Part shown: piece after piece, positions 1-7,813 of the stretch
How positions within the stretch are numbered: position 1 is the stretch's first letter
Layout: each line of letters begins with the position of its first letter
NCBI GenBank assembly: GCA_964645405.1
Contig: CAZYCA010000016.1
Location: 1-64,000 of the forward strand
DNA length: 64,000 bases
DNA from: JAMWDF01 sp964645405
GTDB taxonomy: Bacteria; Ratteibacteria; UBA8468; B48-G9; DSTR01
Direction of reading: 5' to 3'
The notes under the pieces: model-generated
What the model saw: only the letters and a program-made list of their open reading frames with translations
What the model was told of the DNA's origin: nothing
Database searches by the model: none
Translations under genes and position numbers: made by a program

Positions 1-72
1 GGGTTCTTTGATGAGGTAGACAACAGGTTCGCACCCAGCGATGACCCGTTTGGTTTTAAGTTAGTAATTTGA
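1..72 (+). CDS. possible C-terminal tail of a gene cut by the window edge
   Basis: The first frame is open from base 1 to a TGA at 70-72 and would encode about 23 residues ending PFGFKLVI. The other two plus frames contain stops. The fragment is too short to name. Because a repeated motif resembling an insertion-sequence end follows directly, it could be the end of a transposase, but nothing in the residues proves this. Confidence 0.25.
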   Translation, partial: GFFDEVDNRFAPSDDPFGFKLVI

Positions 73-82
73 ACAAAATATG

Positions 83-125
83 AATAAAAGTGTAAACTAT
101 CTGCCAGGAATAAAGTGTAAACTAT
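83..125 (+). repeat. two near-identical 17-18 bp direct repeats, possible insertion-sequence end
   Basis: AATAAAAGTGTAAACTAT (83-100) is followed 8 bases later by AATAAAGTGTAAACTAT (109-125). Closely spaced GTGTAAACTAT-type units are the kind of array seen at the termini of some integrase-core insertion sequences, where the transposase binds. The array lies about 10 bases after the open frame that enters from the left edge and about 30 bases beyond the stop of the minus-strand amidohydrolase. No matching left end is in the window, so the element assignment is inference. Confidence 0.4.
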
Positions 126-154
126 GTGTCAGAAAGAACAGTCGAGGCCCGTCC

Positions 155-1471
155 TCAAACAGGAGGAAATTTAAGGTTGAAAAATTGATTCGGGTTGTTG
201 AAAAGTATATCTCTGGCAATTTGTTTTGCTTTTTCCATATCCATCCAGCTTTTTTCTATAAGCTCTGATAAAACTGAGGCAATGGTATTCCTGGCTATTT
301 CCAGGTGGGCAACGCTGTATTCTGGAGTATCACCGTAGTCACCGCCAAAACCATGGATTTTACATGCTGGTACAGTCAACAGGGATTGCGACAGTAATTG
401 GTGAGAGTAGAGCGGGTCAATAATATGCACCCAGCAAAGATTTATGGAAACATTAGGGTAGTTTTTTGCCAGGAAAAGTAATTCTCCCTTATACGGCCAG
501 TTCCCATGAAACAGGTCAAATCTTACGTTCTTGTATCTTTCCAAAAGTGGAGTTAAATGGATAGCATTTGCTTTTGTTATCTCATTTCTTATGCCAGCCA
601 GGTGTCCTGTATGAAGCTGAACAGGAAGTTTTAGTTCTCCTGCCATCTCCAGAAAACGATGGAATAAGAAGTCGTCAAGGGGTTTTGCTTCGAGAAAACC
701 CAGTATGTTTCTGGGGTTGGAGAGTATGCGGTTAAAAAGTTTTTCTGCTTCTGAAGTAGGAGCATCTTCAAACCTGATTATTCTCTCATAGGCTGACTGG
801 TCTTTCATCCCTACGGCGCCTTTCTCTTTCATTTTCTGAAAAATGTGATAGCAGGCATGGAGGAACTTTTCCAGGCTGTTAACCTCCCAGCCGGCAATTT
901 GACTGATATTTTCTACGGCAGTTTTTTCCCGGACCGGTAAGTGGAACATAATAAGCGGGATTAAAATTCTATCTGTGGAAGGAAGCGAAAACTTTCCGTC
1001 AATAAATTTTTTGATTTCCGTAACAACTTCAGTGTGGCCATAAAGGATATTGACCAGGCGGCACTTTATTTTTGCTTTTTCCAGTATTCCGTAATAAACT
1101 TTTTCCTCTTTTAAATTCAGTAGCTTTTCCGCTATTCTTTTCAGTGCTCCAAGGCTCATTTCTTTTTCACCGTAGAATTTTTCCATTATTATTTTTGTAA
1201 CCCGGGCGTAGGCAGTATTTTCTATTTTCTTCCAGAGCGGCTCAAATATTTTCCACTTTTTGTCTGTTTCTATTTCCTGGTTGTTAAGAATTTCCATTTC
1301 TTTTTCTGTAGCGCCCGCGGAAATTAAATCGCTCTGGAGATACCCTTGAGTCAGGGAAAAAATTGGTTCTCTGTACTCCGGGGAGAAACAATGGCCTCTT
1401 GTATGCTCGTGACAGTCTATCACAGGAATGTCATCAAGATAATTCCTTATTTCCTCGTATGTGTTGCCCAT
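155..1471 (-). CDS. amidohydrolase-superfamily protein (metal-dependent TIM barrel)
   Basis: A 438-residue cytoplasmic protein of the amidohydrolase superfamily (Amidohydro_2/uronate isomerase-like). Near the N-terminus DCHEHTRGH supplies the HxH metal ligands. Later HTGHLAG and FHGNW supply further histidines, and GGDYGDTPEY near the C-terminus supplies the catalytic aspartate. The set of metal ligands looks complete, so it should be active. The substrate cannot be read from the sequence; a sugar acid or carboxylic acid is plausible because the N-terminal layout resembles uronate isomerases. There is no signal peptide. AGGGAG stands 5 bases before the ATG. The gene starts 36 bases after the 3' end of tRNA-Asn on the same strand, with no terminator visible between them, so it may share the tRNA transcript. 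Confidence 0.8.
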   Translation of the reverse strand: MGNTYEEIRNYLDDIPVIDCHEHTRGHCFSPEYREPIFSLTQGYLQSDLISAGATEKEMEILNNQEIETDKKWKIFEPLWKKIENTAYARVTKIIMEKFYGEKEMSLGALKRIAEKLLNLKEEKVYYGILEKAKIKCRLVNILYGHTEVVTEIKKFIDGKFSLPSTDRILIPLIMFHLPVREKTAVENISQIAGWEVNSLEKFLHACYHIFQKMKEKGAVGMKDQSAYERIIRFEDAPTSEAEKLFNRILSNPRNILGFLEAKPLDDFLFHRFLEMAGELKLPVQLHTGHLAGIRNEITKANAIHLTPLLERYKNVRFDLFHGNWPYKGELLFLAKNYPNVSINLCWVHIIDPLYSHQLLSQSLLTVPACKIHGFGGDYGDTPEYSVAHLEIARNTIASVLSELIEKSWMDMEKAKQIARDILFNNPNQFFNLKFPPV

Positions 1472-1507
1472 CTGGTCTCCCTGAAGAGTGACGAGGGTAA
1501 TTCTTAG

Positions 1508-1579
1508 CTCCGGCGGTAGGACTCGAACCTACAACCTTGCGGTTAACAGCCGCTTGCTCCACCATTGAGCTACGCCGGA
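1508..1579 (-). tRNA. tRNA-Asn (GUU)
   Basis: The minus strand folds as a complete tRNA cloverleaf. The acceptor arms TCCGGCG and CGCCGGA pair over all seven positions with a G discriminator. The D arm begins GCTCAATGG, the anticodon loop reads CTGTTAA with anticodon GTT, and the T loop is GTTCGAGTC. No CCA is encoded. The anticodon assigns it to asparagine. It sits between a truncated nitroreductase gene and the amidohydrolase. Confidence 0.95.
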
Positions 1580-1604
1580 AACTTTCAGGTTGTGTTATGA
1601 TAGA

Positions 1605-1633
1605 AAGATAACACAGGCAAGGAAAAAACTCAA
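1605..1633 (-). promoter_or_regulatory. candidate promoter of tRNA-Asn
   Basis: On the minus strand TTGAGT (1628-1633) and TATCTT (1605-1610) are separated by exactly 17 bases. Transcription would begin near 1598, about 19 bases before the mature tRNA. Each box matches the sigma-70 consensus at four of six bases. The -35 box overlaps the stop codon of the decayed nitroreductase. Confidence 0.4.
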
Positions 1634-1912
1634 GTCTTCTGGCTGTAACCATCGTAAGAGACAATTTCCGTCAGTGGCTTGCAGACAATTATGGCTGCAG
1701 CCTGGCTGACAAAACTCTGTCCGTAGCAAGCTTGAGCGATTTTTTCCTTTTTGTCACGGTCCCGGACAACAATAAAATGCCAGGGCTGTTTATTGTTACC
1801 TGAAGGCGCTAACCTGGCACCTTCCAGAATTCTGAAGCACCGCATCAGGAATGTCCTGTTTGCTGTATCTTCTGACGCTTCGCCTGGTGCGGATAACTTC
1901 CTGAAAATCCAT
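1630..1912 (-). pseudogene. nitroreductase family protein, frameshifted and 3'-truncated
   Basis: The ATG at 1910-1912 opens with MDFQEVIRTRRSVRRYSKQD, the typical FMN-binding N-terminus of a small nitroreductase. After D-A-V-L-Q the frame fails and the family sequence resumes in another frame as RILEGARLAPSGNNKQPWHF and IVVRDRD. The expected AGA codon appears to have lost two bases near 1838-1842. The similarity ends after AAAIIVC, and a stop comes at 1630, so only about 95 of the usual 170-200 residues remain. The gene starts two bases after the stop of the upstream zinc-ribbon gene and was probably the last gene of that operon. Two separate lesions make true decay more likely than a single sequencing error. 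Confidence 0.8.
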
Positions 1913-1914
1913 CC

Positions 1915-2226
1915 TCAATCCGTGTTTTTCTTACTGCAGGAAGAAGACTGGTTGCAGGTAGCACAGGCTGGTTTATCACTACCATTTCCGCCTGAACTTT
2001 TTGTTGCCTGGTTTTTTTCTTCTCTTTCCCGTCTTTTATACTCCTGGCTTCTGTATTCAGTAGTATAAAAACCCGGTCCTTTGTAAATAACTCCACCACC
2101 AGCACCGATAAGTCTTTTCACCGGTCCCTGGCAGCTGATACATTTTTGCAGTGGAGCATCGGTCATCTTTTGAAAGGTCTCAAAAATTTTTCCGCATTTC
2201 TGACATTCATACTCATATGTTGGCAT
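1915..2226 (-). CDS. FmdB-type zinc ribbon protein (first of two)
   Basis: A 103-residue protein beginning MPTYEYECQKCGKIFE, the signature of the FmdB putative regulatory zinc-ribbon family. The pairs CQKC and CISC form the zinc site, and the usual G-G-G linker and KGPGFYTTEYRS segment follow. A cysteine-bearing tail (CATC, then a single C) lies at the end. The start is fixed by AAGGAGG placed 5 bases before the ATG; longer frames upstream have no such site. Members of this family are often found in operons with unrelated metabolic genes and their molecular role is unknown. A paralogue lies 40 bases upstream, and the broken nitroreductase begins 2 bases downstream. Confidence 0.85.
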   Translation of the reverse strand: MPTYEYECQKCGKIFETFQKMTDAPLQKCISCQGPVKRLIGAGGGVIYKGPGFYTTEYRSQEYKRREREEKNQATKSSGGNGSDKPACATCNQSSSCSKKNTD

Positions 2227-2266
2227 TTTAAACCTCCTTGCAAAATGGGAAAATTTTGAGATTTCT

Positions 2267-2491
2267 CTACCGGCAACAGGTAGAACATGTCTTTGACGAA
2301 CAGCTACTGCAGGCAGAAGTGGAAGACAAACTGCTGCTTTTTCCTCCGAAAATGAAACCACCTCCTGGACCGATTAGCCGACGAACCTGGCCGTGGCACC
2401 GCTGGCATTCTTTCAGGTGTGGTTCAGTCATCTGCTGGAAGACGTCAAAAGTATAACCACACTTCAGGCATTCATAAGTATAAGTTGGCAT
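2267..2491 (-). CDS. FmdB-type zinc ribbon protein (second of two)
   Basis: A 74-residue paralogue of the downstream gene. It begins MPTYTYECLKCGYTFDVFQQ, has the pairs CLKC and CQRC, and shows the same RLIGPGGGFIF turn. It then diverges into a short serine- and cysteine-rich tail ending KTCSTCCR, in place of the paralogue's longer charged region. GGAGG stands 4 bases before the chosen ATG. The tail cysteines could bind a second metal ion, but this is not established for the family. The tandem arrangement suggests local duplication. Confidence 0.85.
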   Translation of the reverse strand: MPTYTYECLKCGYTFDVFQQMTEPHLKECQRCHGQVRRLIGPGGGFIFGGKSSSLSSTSACSSCSSKTCSTCCR

Positions 2492-2575
2492 TGCACCTCC
2501 ACTTTCCACCTGAAATTAGATGCATCCCGGATAAATCAGGTTACAAAAAAGTGTACCAGAATAACAGGCTACAGG

Positions 2576-3511
2576 TCAAATCGGTGACCTCCACATTCTT
2601 TCAATTTCACTTACCACTGAAGACACAGTGATTTTTCTCAGGCATTCCTTATTACAGGAAGGCTCTGGACCGGCCGGCAGACACGGACTACAATCAGTTC
2701 TACCCGAAAAAAGGCAGACATACTTTCCCCGTGGTGCCCAGATTTTCGGGTCAGTGGGTCCAAAAATAGCTATAGTTTTTATTCCGGTAGCCGCAGCAAG
2801 GTGAGTAACACCGGAATCATTACCCAGGAATACCCTGGTTGTCTTTAAAGCCTGAAGAAGTTGCTGCCAGGTGGCAGAAAAAATTACCTTCCTGGCAGGG
2901 AAAACTTTTTCCCAGAAACTTTTCTTTTTTTCTTCAGCCGGTCCAAGCAGTATCTGAAACGGAATGTCAGAAGGTATTTTTTTCGTCAGGGAACAAAAGT
3001 TTTCTTCCGGCCAGTTTTTCCGGGAACTTCCGCTTCCTGGATGAATGACTAAATACTGGTAAGTTTGTCCTGGTAGAGAAAGGTCTGGCTTATCTTCTAC
3101 CTGTCCGAATAGTTTCTTCAGGGGTTGCAGCAGGTAATCAGTAAGATGCAGGGAAACTGAAGAAGCAAAAACTGGATGAAATACAGGTTTTACCCGGGAG
3201 TACGCTTTCAGGTTTTCAGAAAATCTCTCTGCCGGGTCAGTAAAGGAAAGGATGAGGTCAAAGGAAGAAAGAATTTCTCTCTGTGAATGGTTTTCCAGGG
3301 GAAAATCCTGAAAAAAAGGAAGAAAAAACTGGCTATCAAGGGGAAGAAGAGAAAAACCGCAACCGGTAGCCAGTAGTAATTTACCCCAGCTTTCTCTGAC
3401 TGCCATTGTCACCTGGAAGCCTTGCTTTGTCAGCGTCTGGATAACTGGAACAGTGAGAACTAAGTCACCAAGACTGCCATGCCTTACCACCAGCGCTTGA
3501 GCTGAACTCAT
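2576..3511 (-). CDS. glycosyltransferase family 9 (heptosyltransferase-like)
   Basis: A 311-residue GT-B fold enzyme. The N-terminus has RHGSLGDLVLTVPVI, the acceptor-side glycine-rich turn of ADP-heptose:LPS heptosyltransferases. The C-terminal half carries VIHPGSGSSRKNWP and FLGNDSGVTHLAAATG, the conserved nucleotide-sugar-binding segments, then IFGPTDPKIWAP. Members add heptose or a similar sugar to the LPS core at the inner face of the cytoplasmic membrane, so this supports a Gram-negative envelope. The true donor here is unknown. The start lies one base after the stop of the upstream gene, so it is translated within the TPR-glycosidase operon. Confidence 0.85.
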   Translation of the reverse strand: MSSAQALVVRHGSLGDLVLTVPVIQTLTKQGFQVTMAVRESWGKLLLATGCGFSLLPLDSQFFLPFFQDFPLENHSQREILSSFDLILSFTDPAERFSENLKAYSRVKPVFHPVFASSVSLHLTDYLLQPLKKLFGQVEDKPDLSLPGQTYQYLVIHPGSGSSRKNWPEENFCSLTKKIPSDIPFQILLGPAEEKKKSFWEKVFPARKVIFSATWQQLLQALKTTRVFLGNDSGVTHLAAATGIKTIAIFGPTDPKIWAPRGKYVCLFSGRTDCSPCLPAGPEPSCNKECLRKITVSSVVSEIERMWRSPI

Positions 3512-3512
3512 T

Positions 3513-5561
3513 TTACCGGAAGGAAAGGATTTTTTCTGCCAGTGCCTTGGAAATTAGCTTCAGACCTTCTGGTCCGGGAAAGTTAGTGAAGATACCTTCA
3601 CCCCGGAGAAAAAGTTTCTCCCAGTTTGGCAAAGACGTCAGTAGTTCAAAAATGTCAAGAAAGGGTAGATTTCTTTGCTGGGTCAGACTGCGCAATTTAG
3701 CGTTATATGCTGATAACTGTTTCACAAGAGGCGGAGAAGGGAAGGGTGAACATACCAAGACTAAGTCGCAGCCAGTTTTCAAATAGGAAACTGTAGCATC
3801 CACAACAGGTAGCCAGAGCCTCAGTGGAATTTTTCTCAAAAGAGACTTCAGGTCCGGGAAAAACACCACAACATTACAGGAAGGTTTTTCTCTGGTGAGA
3901 TTGGCAAAAAGAGAAAGCTGATGATAGGACTGTTTTTCTGCAGCGGCAAAATTAACCAGTCGCGGTTTCAGATTTTTCTGTTTCAGTTCAGTAATAACAA
4001 GCGCAGCAAGATTTTCCGGTACATCGCCTACAAATTCCAATGTTATCTCTTCTTTACCACCCAATCTTTCCGGAGGGAATTGTTGCTGAGGCACTATAAC
4101 GATAACTTCTTCCTTTTCAGGTGAAAGGAGGAAAGGACCAGTGCAACTGATATTACTAACTTCAGAAAGAGGCAGAAAAAGATAAGGAGCTACCAGAAGG
4201 TTAAGGTCTTCCAGTTTAACATTGATAGTAGTTGTTTTTTTTCCCTCGGGAACAACGAAGTTATGATGGAGCATCACAGCATTTTCCAGTCGGGGGAGAA
4301 GTGCAATCTCCTGTTCCTGGCCATCAAAAATAATCTTCAGGGGTAAAGGTAAACTGGTCAAGCTGGAAAGTTGTTGAGAGATGAGTAAGGTTTCACCCGG
4401 GTAACCAAAACAGGCATGGGGGGCATTCTTTATTTCCACCTTGATTTCTTCTGGTTGTTCTGAAGGTAGTAAGATTTCCCGGTTGTAACTAACAGGCTGT
4501 CCGGTATTATCAGTAACGGTCAGAAGGACAGGAATTTTTTTCTCTACCGGTACTCTTAATCTGATACTTACTCCAGAATATCTTTTACCGGAGATGATCC
4601 ACTGACAATCTTTTGTACCGCTGAATGAGTTGAGGCTGAGGATAAAAAAGGATTCACCTGCAAATTTAAAAGGACCAAGTATTTCTTCCACAAAGTAAGG
4701 TGAAACGGGCTGGTTAAGTTCCTGCCAGTCAGTAATTTTTGCTGGCACCGGTACTTCATTAATGCTGCTGGCGTCCCAGATTACTCTGCCTTTGTCATGG
4801 TAGAAAGTAAGCCCGGTCAATTCTTTATGTCTGGCAAATTCTGACAGGGGAAGTACCAGTTTCTGCCAGGAGCCAGGTTCAGGTAAATCACCCATTTTTT
4901 GTGCACTCAGTCCACGCCAGGAAAATTTTTGTTCTCCCCAGTAAAAAGAGAAGCGGTTACGTCCGGACCTCAGTTCCAGCATAATTTGTTCCGGCGGATT
5001 TTTTTCCTCAAGAAAAACAAACTGGATTAAAGTGTCTCCAGCCTGCACCGGTACTGGAGAAACAAAGGTTGTCCCGTGGAAAGTATGGGTCTGCTCCATT
5101 TCTGTATGTGCCAGTTGCCCTGAAAGACAGGGGTATCTCACCCAGGACCAGGAGCCAGTTGTTCTGGCTTCTGGATGAAGGTAATCTTTCAAAACGAAGC
5201 GCCCTGGTTTAAAAGAGAAAGTTTTCTCCGGCTGGCCTGCTTCTGGATTTCCATAATAAAGTGTGAAGTTTTTACCACTTGCTGCCTGAAAGAAAACAAC
5301 TATCTCTCCGGGGCTGCTTCCTGACTGAACAAGACAGGGGACAACACTGCCTGTGCTATCCAGAACGCGGATATCAGAGCCATCAGGTTTAATGTTACCT
5401 TTTGGGAAAAAGCTAATTTTTGCTACCTGCTGAAACGTGCGATACTCAGATTCTTCTACCGAAAGCAGGACCCGGTACTGCCATTTTTTATCCCACCAGT
5501 TGCTCTGGGATAAAAGAACCTGACTGTAACAAAAGACAAGGAAAAAGAGGATGTATCTCAT
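3513..5561 (-). CDS. secreted protein with DUF2341-like domain and degenerate SGNH-like C-terminus
   Basis: A 682-residue exported protein with signal peptide MRYILFFLVFCYSQVLLSQS. Residues about 20-110 (WWDKKWQYRVLLSV ... FTLYYGNPEA) resemble DUF2341 domains, which are beta-sandwiches found beside glycosidases. Central segments look like further beta-sandwiches. The last 200 residues resemble an SGNH hydrolase: LEFVGDVPENLAALVITEL corresponds to block I, NVVVFFPDL and VLVCSPFP follow, and GIFTNFPGPEGLKLI stands in for block V. The usual GDS serine and the D-x-x-H pair are not evident, so the domain may be inactive; the fold assignment itself is inference. The start codon overlaps the stop of the upstream glycosidase (ATGA). 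Confidence 0.65.
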   Translation of the reverse strand: MRYILFFLVFCYSQVLLSQSNWWDKKWQYRVLLSVEESEYRTFQQVAKISFFPKGNIKPDGSDIRVLDSTGSVVPCLVQSGSSPGEIVVFFQAASGKNFTLYYGNPEAGQPEKTFSFKPGRFVLKDYLHPEARTTGSWSWVRYPCLSGQLAHTEMEQTHTFHGTTFVSPVPVQAGDTLIQFVFLEEKNPPEQIMLELRSGRNRFSFYWGEQKFSWRGLSAQKMGDLPEPGSWQKLVLPLSEFARHKELTGLTFYHDKGRVIWDASSINEVPVPAKITDWQELNQPVSPYFVEEILGPFKFAGESFFILSLNSFSGTKDCQWIISGKRYSGVSIRLRVPVEKKIPVLLTVTDNTGQPVSYNREILLPSEQPEEIKVEIKNAPHACFGYPGETLLISQQLSSLTSLPLPLKIIFDGQEQEIALLPRLENAVMLHHNFVVPEGKKTTTINVKLEDLNLLVAPYLFLPLSEVSNISCTGPFLLSPEKEEVIVIVPQQQFPPERLGGKEEITLEFVGDVPENLAALVITELKQKNLKPRLVNFAAAEKQSYHQLSLFANLTREKPSCNVVVFFPDLKSLLRKIPLRLWLPVVDATVSYLKTGCDLVLVCSPFPSPPLVKQLSAYNAKLRSLTQQRNLPFLDIFELLTSLPNWEKLFLRGEGIFTNFPGPEGLKLISKALAEKILSFR

Positions 5562-7813
5562 GGCTTAATTCTGATAAGCTTTATCGCCAGGTCCTTCTCA
5601 AAAGAAGGAACTGGAAGAAGAAAACTATCTTGCTGGACAGTAAAGCTATCTTTAGAGATTATCTTGCCGTGATAAGTATCCCAGAATTCAGCCTGGTATT
5701 TTCCTGGCAGAAGGCATTCAATCATAATGTTAATCGGGGGGACAGGTTCCACTTTTTCTTTAGGGCTGGCTGTGTTGAAATAGCGGGTATCGTAAACCCA
5801 AAGGTATGCCGCTTCTTTGTTCTGCATTCCCGTAACATCAACCTTAACCAATCCCTGACCTGGCTGTGCCTGGAATTTAGCAGTAGCCAGCTGTAAATTT
5901 TTTCCGCGCCAGTCTTCACCCTGAAGATAATTGGCTAAAGCCCGGTAGTGAAAATAAAGTTGGAAATGGTCAATAAAGGGCCACCACCAGAAAAGTGCTA
6001 CCCCAAACATGGGAGAAAGAGCAGATGTCCAGATGCCAGCATGAAGATTATTTTCTAAAGCCAGGCGGTTACGACCCACACCGAACTCGTTAATCATTAT
6101 GGGTTTGTTATAAGGTTTCCTGGTAAGATAATACTCACGCATGGAAGTGACCACATCTGCTGCATAGGCATTACCAACAATCGTCTCTACTTCCGGGAGT
6201 ATCCAGACCAGCGGGTCAACATTCCGGCGGCAGATATGTGTGGTCACCAGGTGCTGGTAAGGGTCAATAGATTTCAGGTAAGGGATGAGTCTTTGATGCC
6301 AGTATCTGACTTTAAAGGAATCATAGTAGCCGGTCAAATCCACTTCATTCCACATCTCCCAGAAAACTATCTGGGGAGAATATGACCAGCGGCTCACAAT
6401 GTATCTTAATCTTTTCTTGAAAAGATGATGGGCTCTCTCGTCAGTGAAGAATTCGTCCGGATTGCTCAGAAAACCACCATTGAGAATGTTGTAGGGATTA
6501 TCCCACCATTCAGCATCAGGATTAATACTGAACTGGCCATGATTGATAAGCGTGAGAAGAATGTAGATGCCATTTGCTTCTGCTGCTTCCAGAACCCTAT
6601 CCAGGCGCCAGGCATTTTCCAGACTGTAACGTCCCAGTCCCCCAAAGTGCGCAGCATAGGAAGGATTCCACTCTAAACCCGCCCACCAGGCTGACATCCA
6701 CATCCGGATAAAATTTTCTCCGGCTTCTTTCATCCGGGGAAAGTAAACATCATAGGCATAGGTTCCTCTTTCTTTTTCTACAACGAATTCGTAGGTATAG
6801 GGACTGCGGGCGTCATCCGGTGAACGCAGGGTATGCCCGACAGGATAGAAAAATTTCCCATTTTCAAAAGCCAGCCAGTAAGGGTCATTTTTATCCCAGC
6901 GGACAAACCCAGGTTTTTCTGAAGGTAAAGCCGTAAAACTGCCAGCAGAAAATTTTGTTTCCTTCCCCTGGTAGGTAACAGTTATGATGAAGGAGTAGTT
7001 CCCGGGTTTTTCAGGAGTGAAACGAACGCGCCACTCACTATTACCATAAGGATAAAGTTTTTCTCCAGAAGGCGAGGAAAAACGCAGGTAGTCGTGGTAG
7101 AAAAAAGCAGGGATAGTCTTTTTTTCTCCTGAGGGTAAAGTAAAAACAGCCTGTATATCTACAACCTCCGGGTCAAAAGGATTACTGAAGGTAAACGGTA
7201 AATCAAAAGTAACCTCAAAAAGCTGGTACTGATTTACCTTCTCCGGGCAGGAAAAGTTATAGAGGTACAATCTTTCTTCTTCCTGCGGGATGGTTTCTAC
7301 CGCATCAAGATAGATGTTCTGAGTGGTGGGTTCAGAAAAGAAGAATCTTAATCCCAGTTCTTTTGCTGACTGGCGGACATAGCCATCCCAGGTTTTAAGA
7401 TGCCCCACCGGTTGCCAGTCCAGACTTTCATTAGAGATGTCCAGGTAAAGCGTTCTTTCTTCTCCTCTACGAATATTAACCGGTTCTGTTTCAAACCAGT
7501 CCCAGGTTTTATCCTTGATATAACAGATAACAGTTACCGGAAGTGGGGCATCTTCTGGCAGGAAAAGGTGTAAAATTAAGGTGTCAGCCTGCCCCAGTCC
7601 TTCAGGCAATCTTACATACACCCATCCCTCTTTTGCCTGGTTTACACTCACGCATAAGGAATTTCTTCCACTGGCAGCATAAGAAGAGGATTTTTCTAAC
7701 AGACCTTTTCCCCCGGCAGATTCCCAGCCTTCCAGATCCTGTTCAAAATCAAATCTGATGGTGGCAACCGCTTTGAGAGAGAAAAAAAGGAAGAAAAGAA
7801 AAAATTTCTTCAT
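5558..7813 (-). CDS. secreted glycoside hydrolase with DUF5060 domain
   Basis: A 751-residue exported protein with signal peptide MKKFFLFFLFFSLKAVA. A carbohydrate-binding-like region (about 20-180) is followed by a DUF5060-type beta-sandwich (about 185-295; FEVTFDLPF, SEWRVRFTPEKPGNYSF) and a GH-A clan TIM barrel. WEMWNEVD offers Glu490 as acid/base and IMINEFGVGR offers Glu576 as nucleophile, so the enzyme should be an active retaining glycosidase. Aromatic residues such as FWWWPFID fit a sugar-binding cleft. An upstream Met at 7819 is possible; the start at 7813 gives the ATGA overlap used by many genes here. It lies between the TPR protein and the DUF2341 protein in one operon. The substrate is unknown. 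Confidence 0.85.
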   Translation of the reverse strand: MKKFFLFFLFFSLKAVATIRFDFEQDLEGWESAGGKGLLEKSSSYAASGRNSLCVSVNQAKEGWVYVRLPEGLGQADTLILHLFLPEDAPLPVTVICYIKDKTWDWFETEPVNIRRGEERTLYLDISNESLDWQPVGHLKTWDGYVRQSAKELGLRFFFSEPTTQNIYLDAVETIPQEEERLYLYNFSCPEKVNQYQLFEVTFDLPFTFSNPFDPEVVDIQAVFTLPSGEKKTIPAFFYHDYLRFSSPSGEKLYPYGNSEWRVRFTPEKPGNYSFIITVTYQGKETKFSAGSFTALPSEKPGFVRWDKNDPYWLAFENGKFFYPVGHTLRSPDDARSPYTYEFVVEKERGTYAYDVYFPRMKEAGENFIRMWMSAWWAGLEWNPSYAAHFGGLGRYSLENAWRLDRVLEAAEANGIYILLTLINHGQFSINPDAEWWDNPYNILNGGFLSNPDEFFTDERAHHLFKKRLRYIVSRWSYSPQIVFWEMWNEVDLTGYYDSFKVRYWHQRLIPYLKSIDPYQHLVTTHICRRNVDPLVWILPEVETIVGNAYAADVVTSMREYYLTRKPYNKPIMINEFGVGRNRLALENNLHAGIWTSALSPMFGVALFWWWPFIDHFQLYFHYRALANYLQGEDWRGKNLQLATAKFQAQPGQGLVKVDVTGMQNKEAAYLWVYDTRYFNTASPKEKVEPVPPINIMIECLLPGKYQAEFWDTYHGKIISKDSFTVQQDSFLLPVPSFEKDLAIKLIRIKP

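Noticed and set aside
80..268. A 62-codon plus-strand frame across the left repeat
   Set aside because: It overlaps the 3' end of the amidohydrolase and begins inside the repeated motif; no protein-like pattern is seen.
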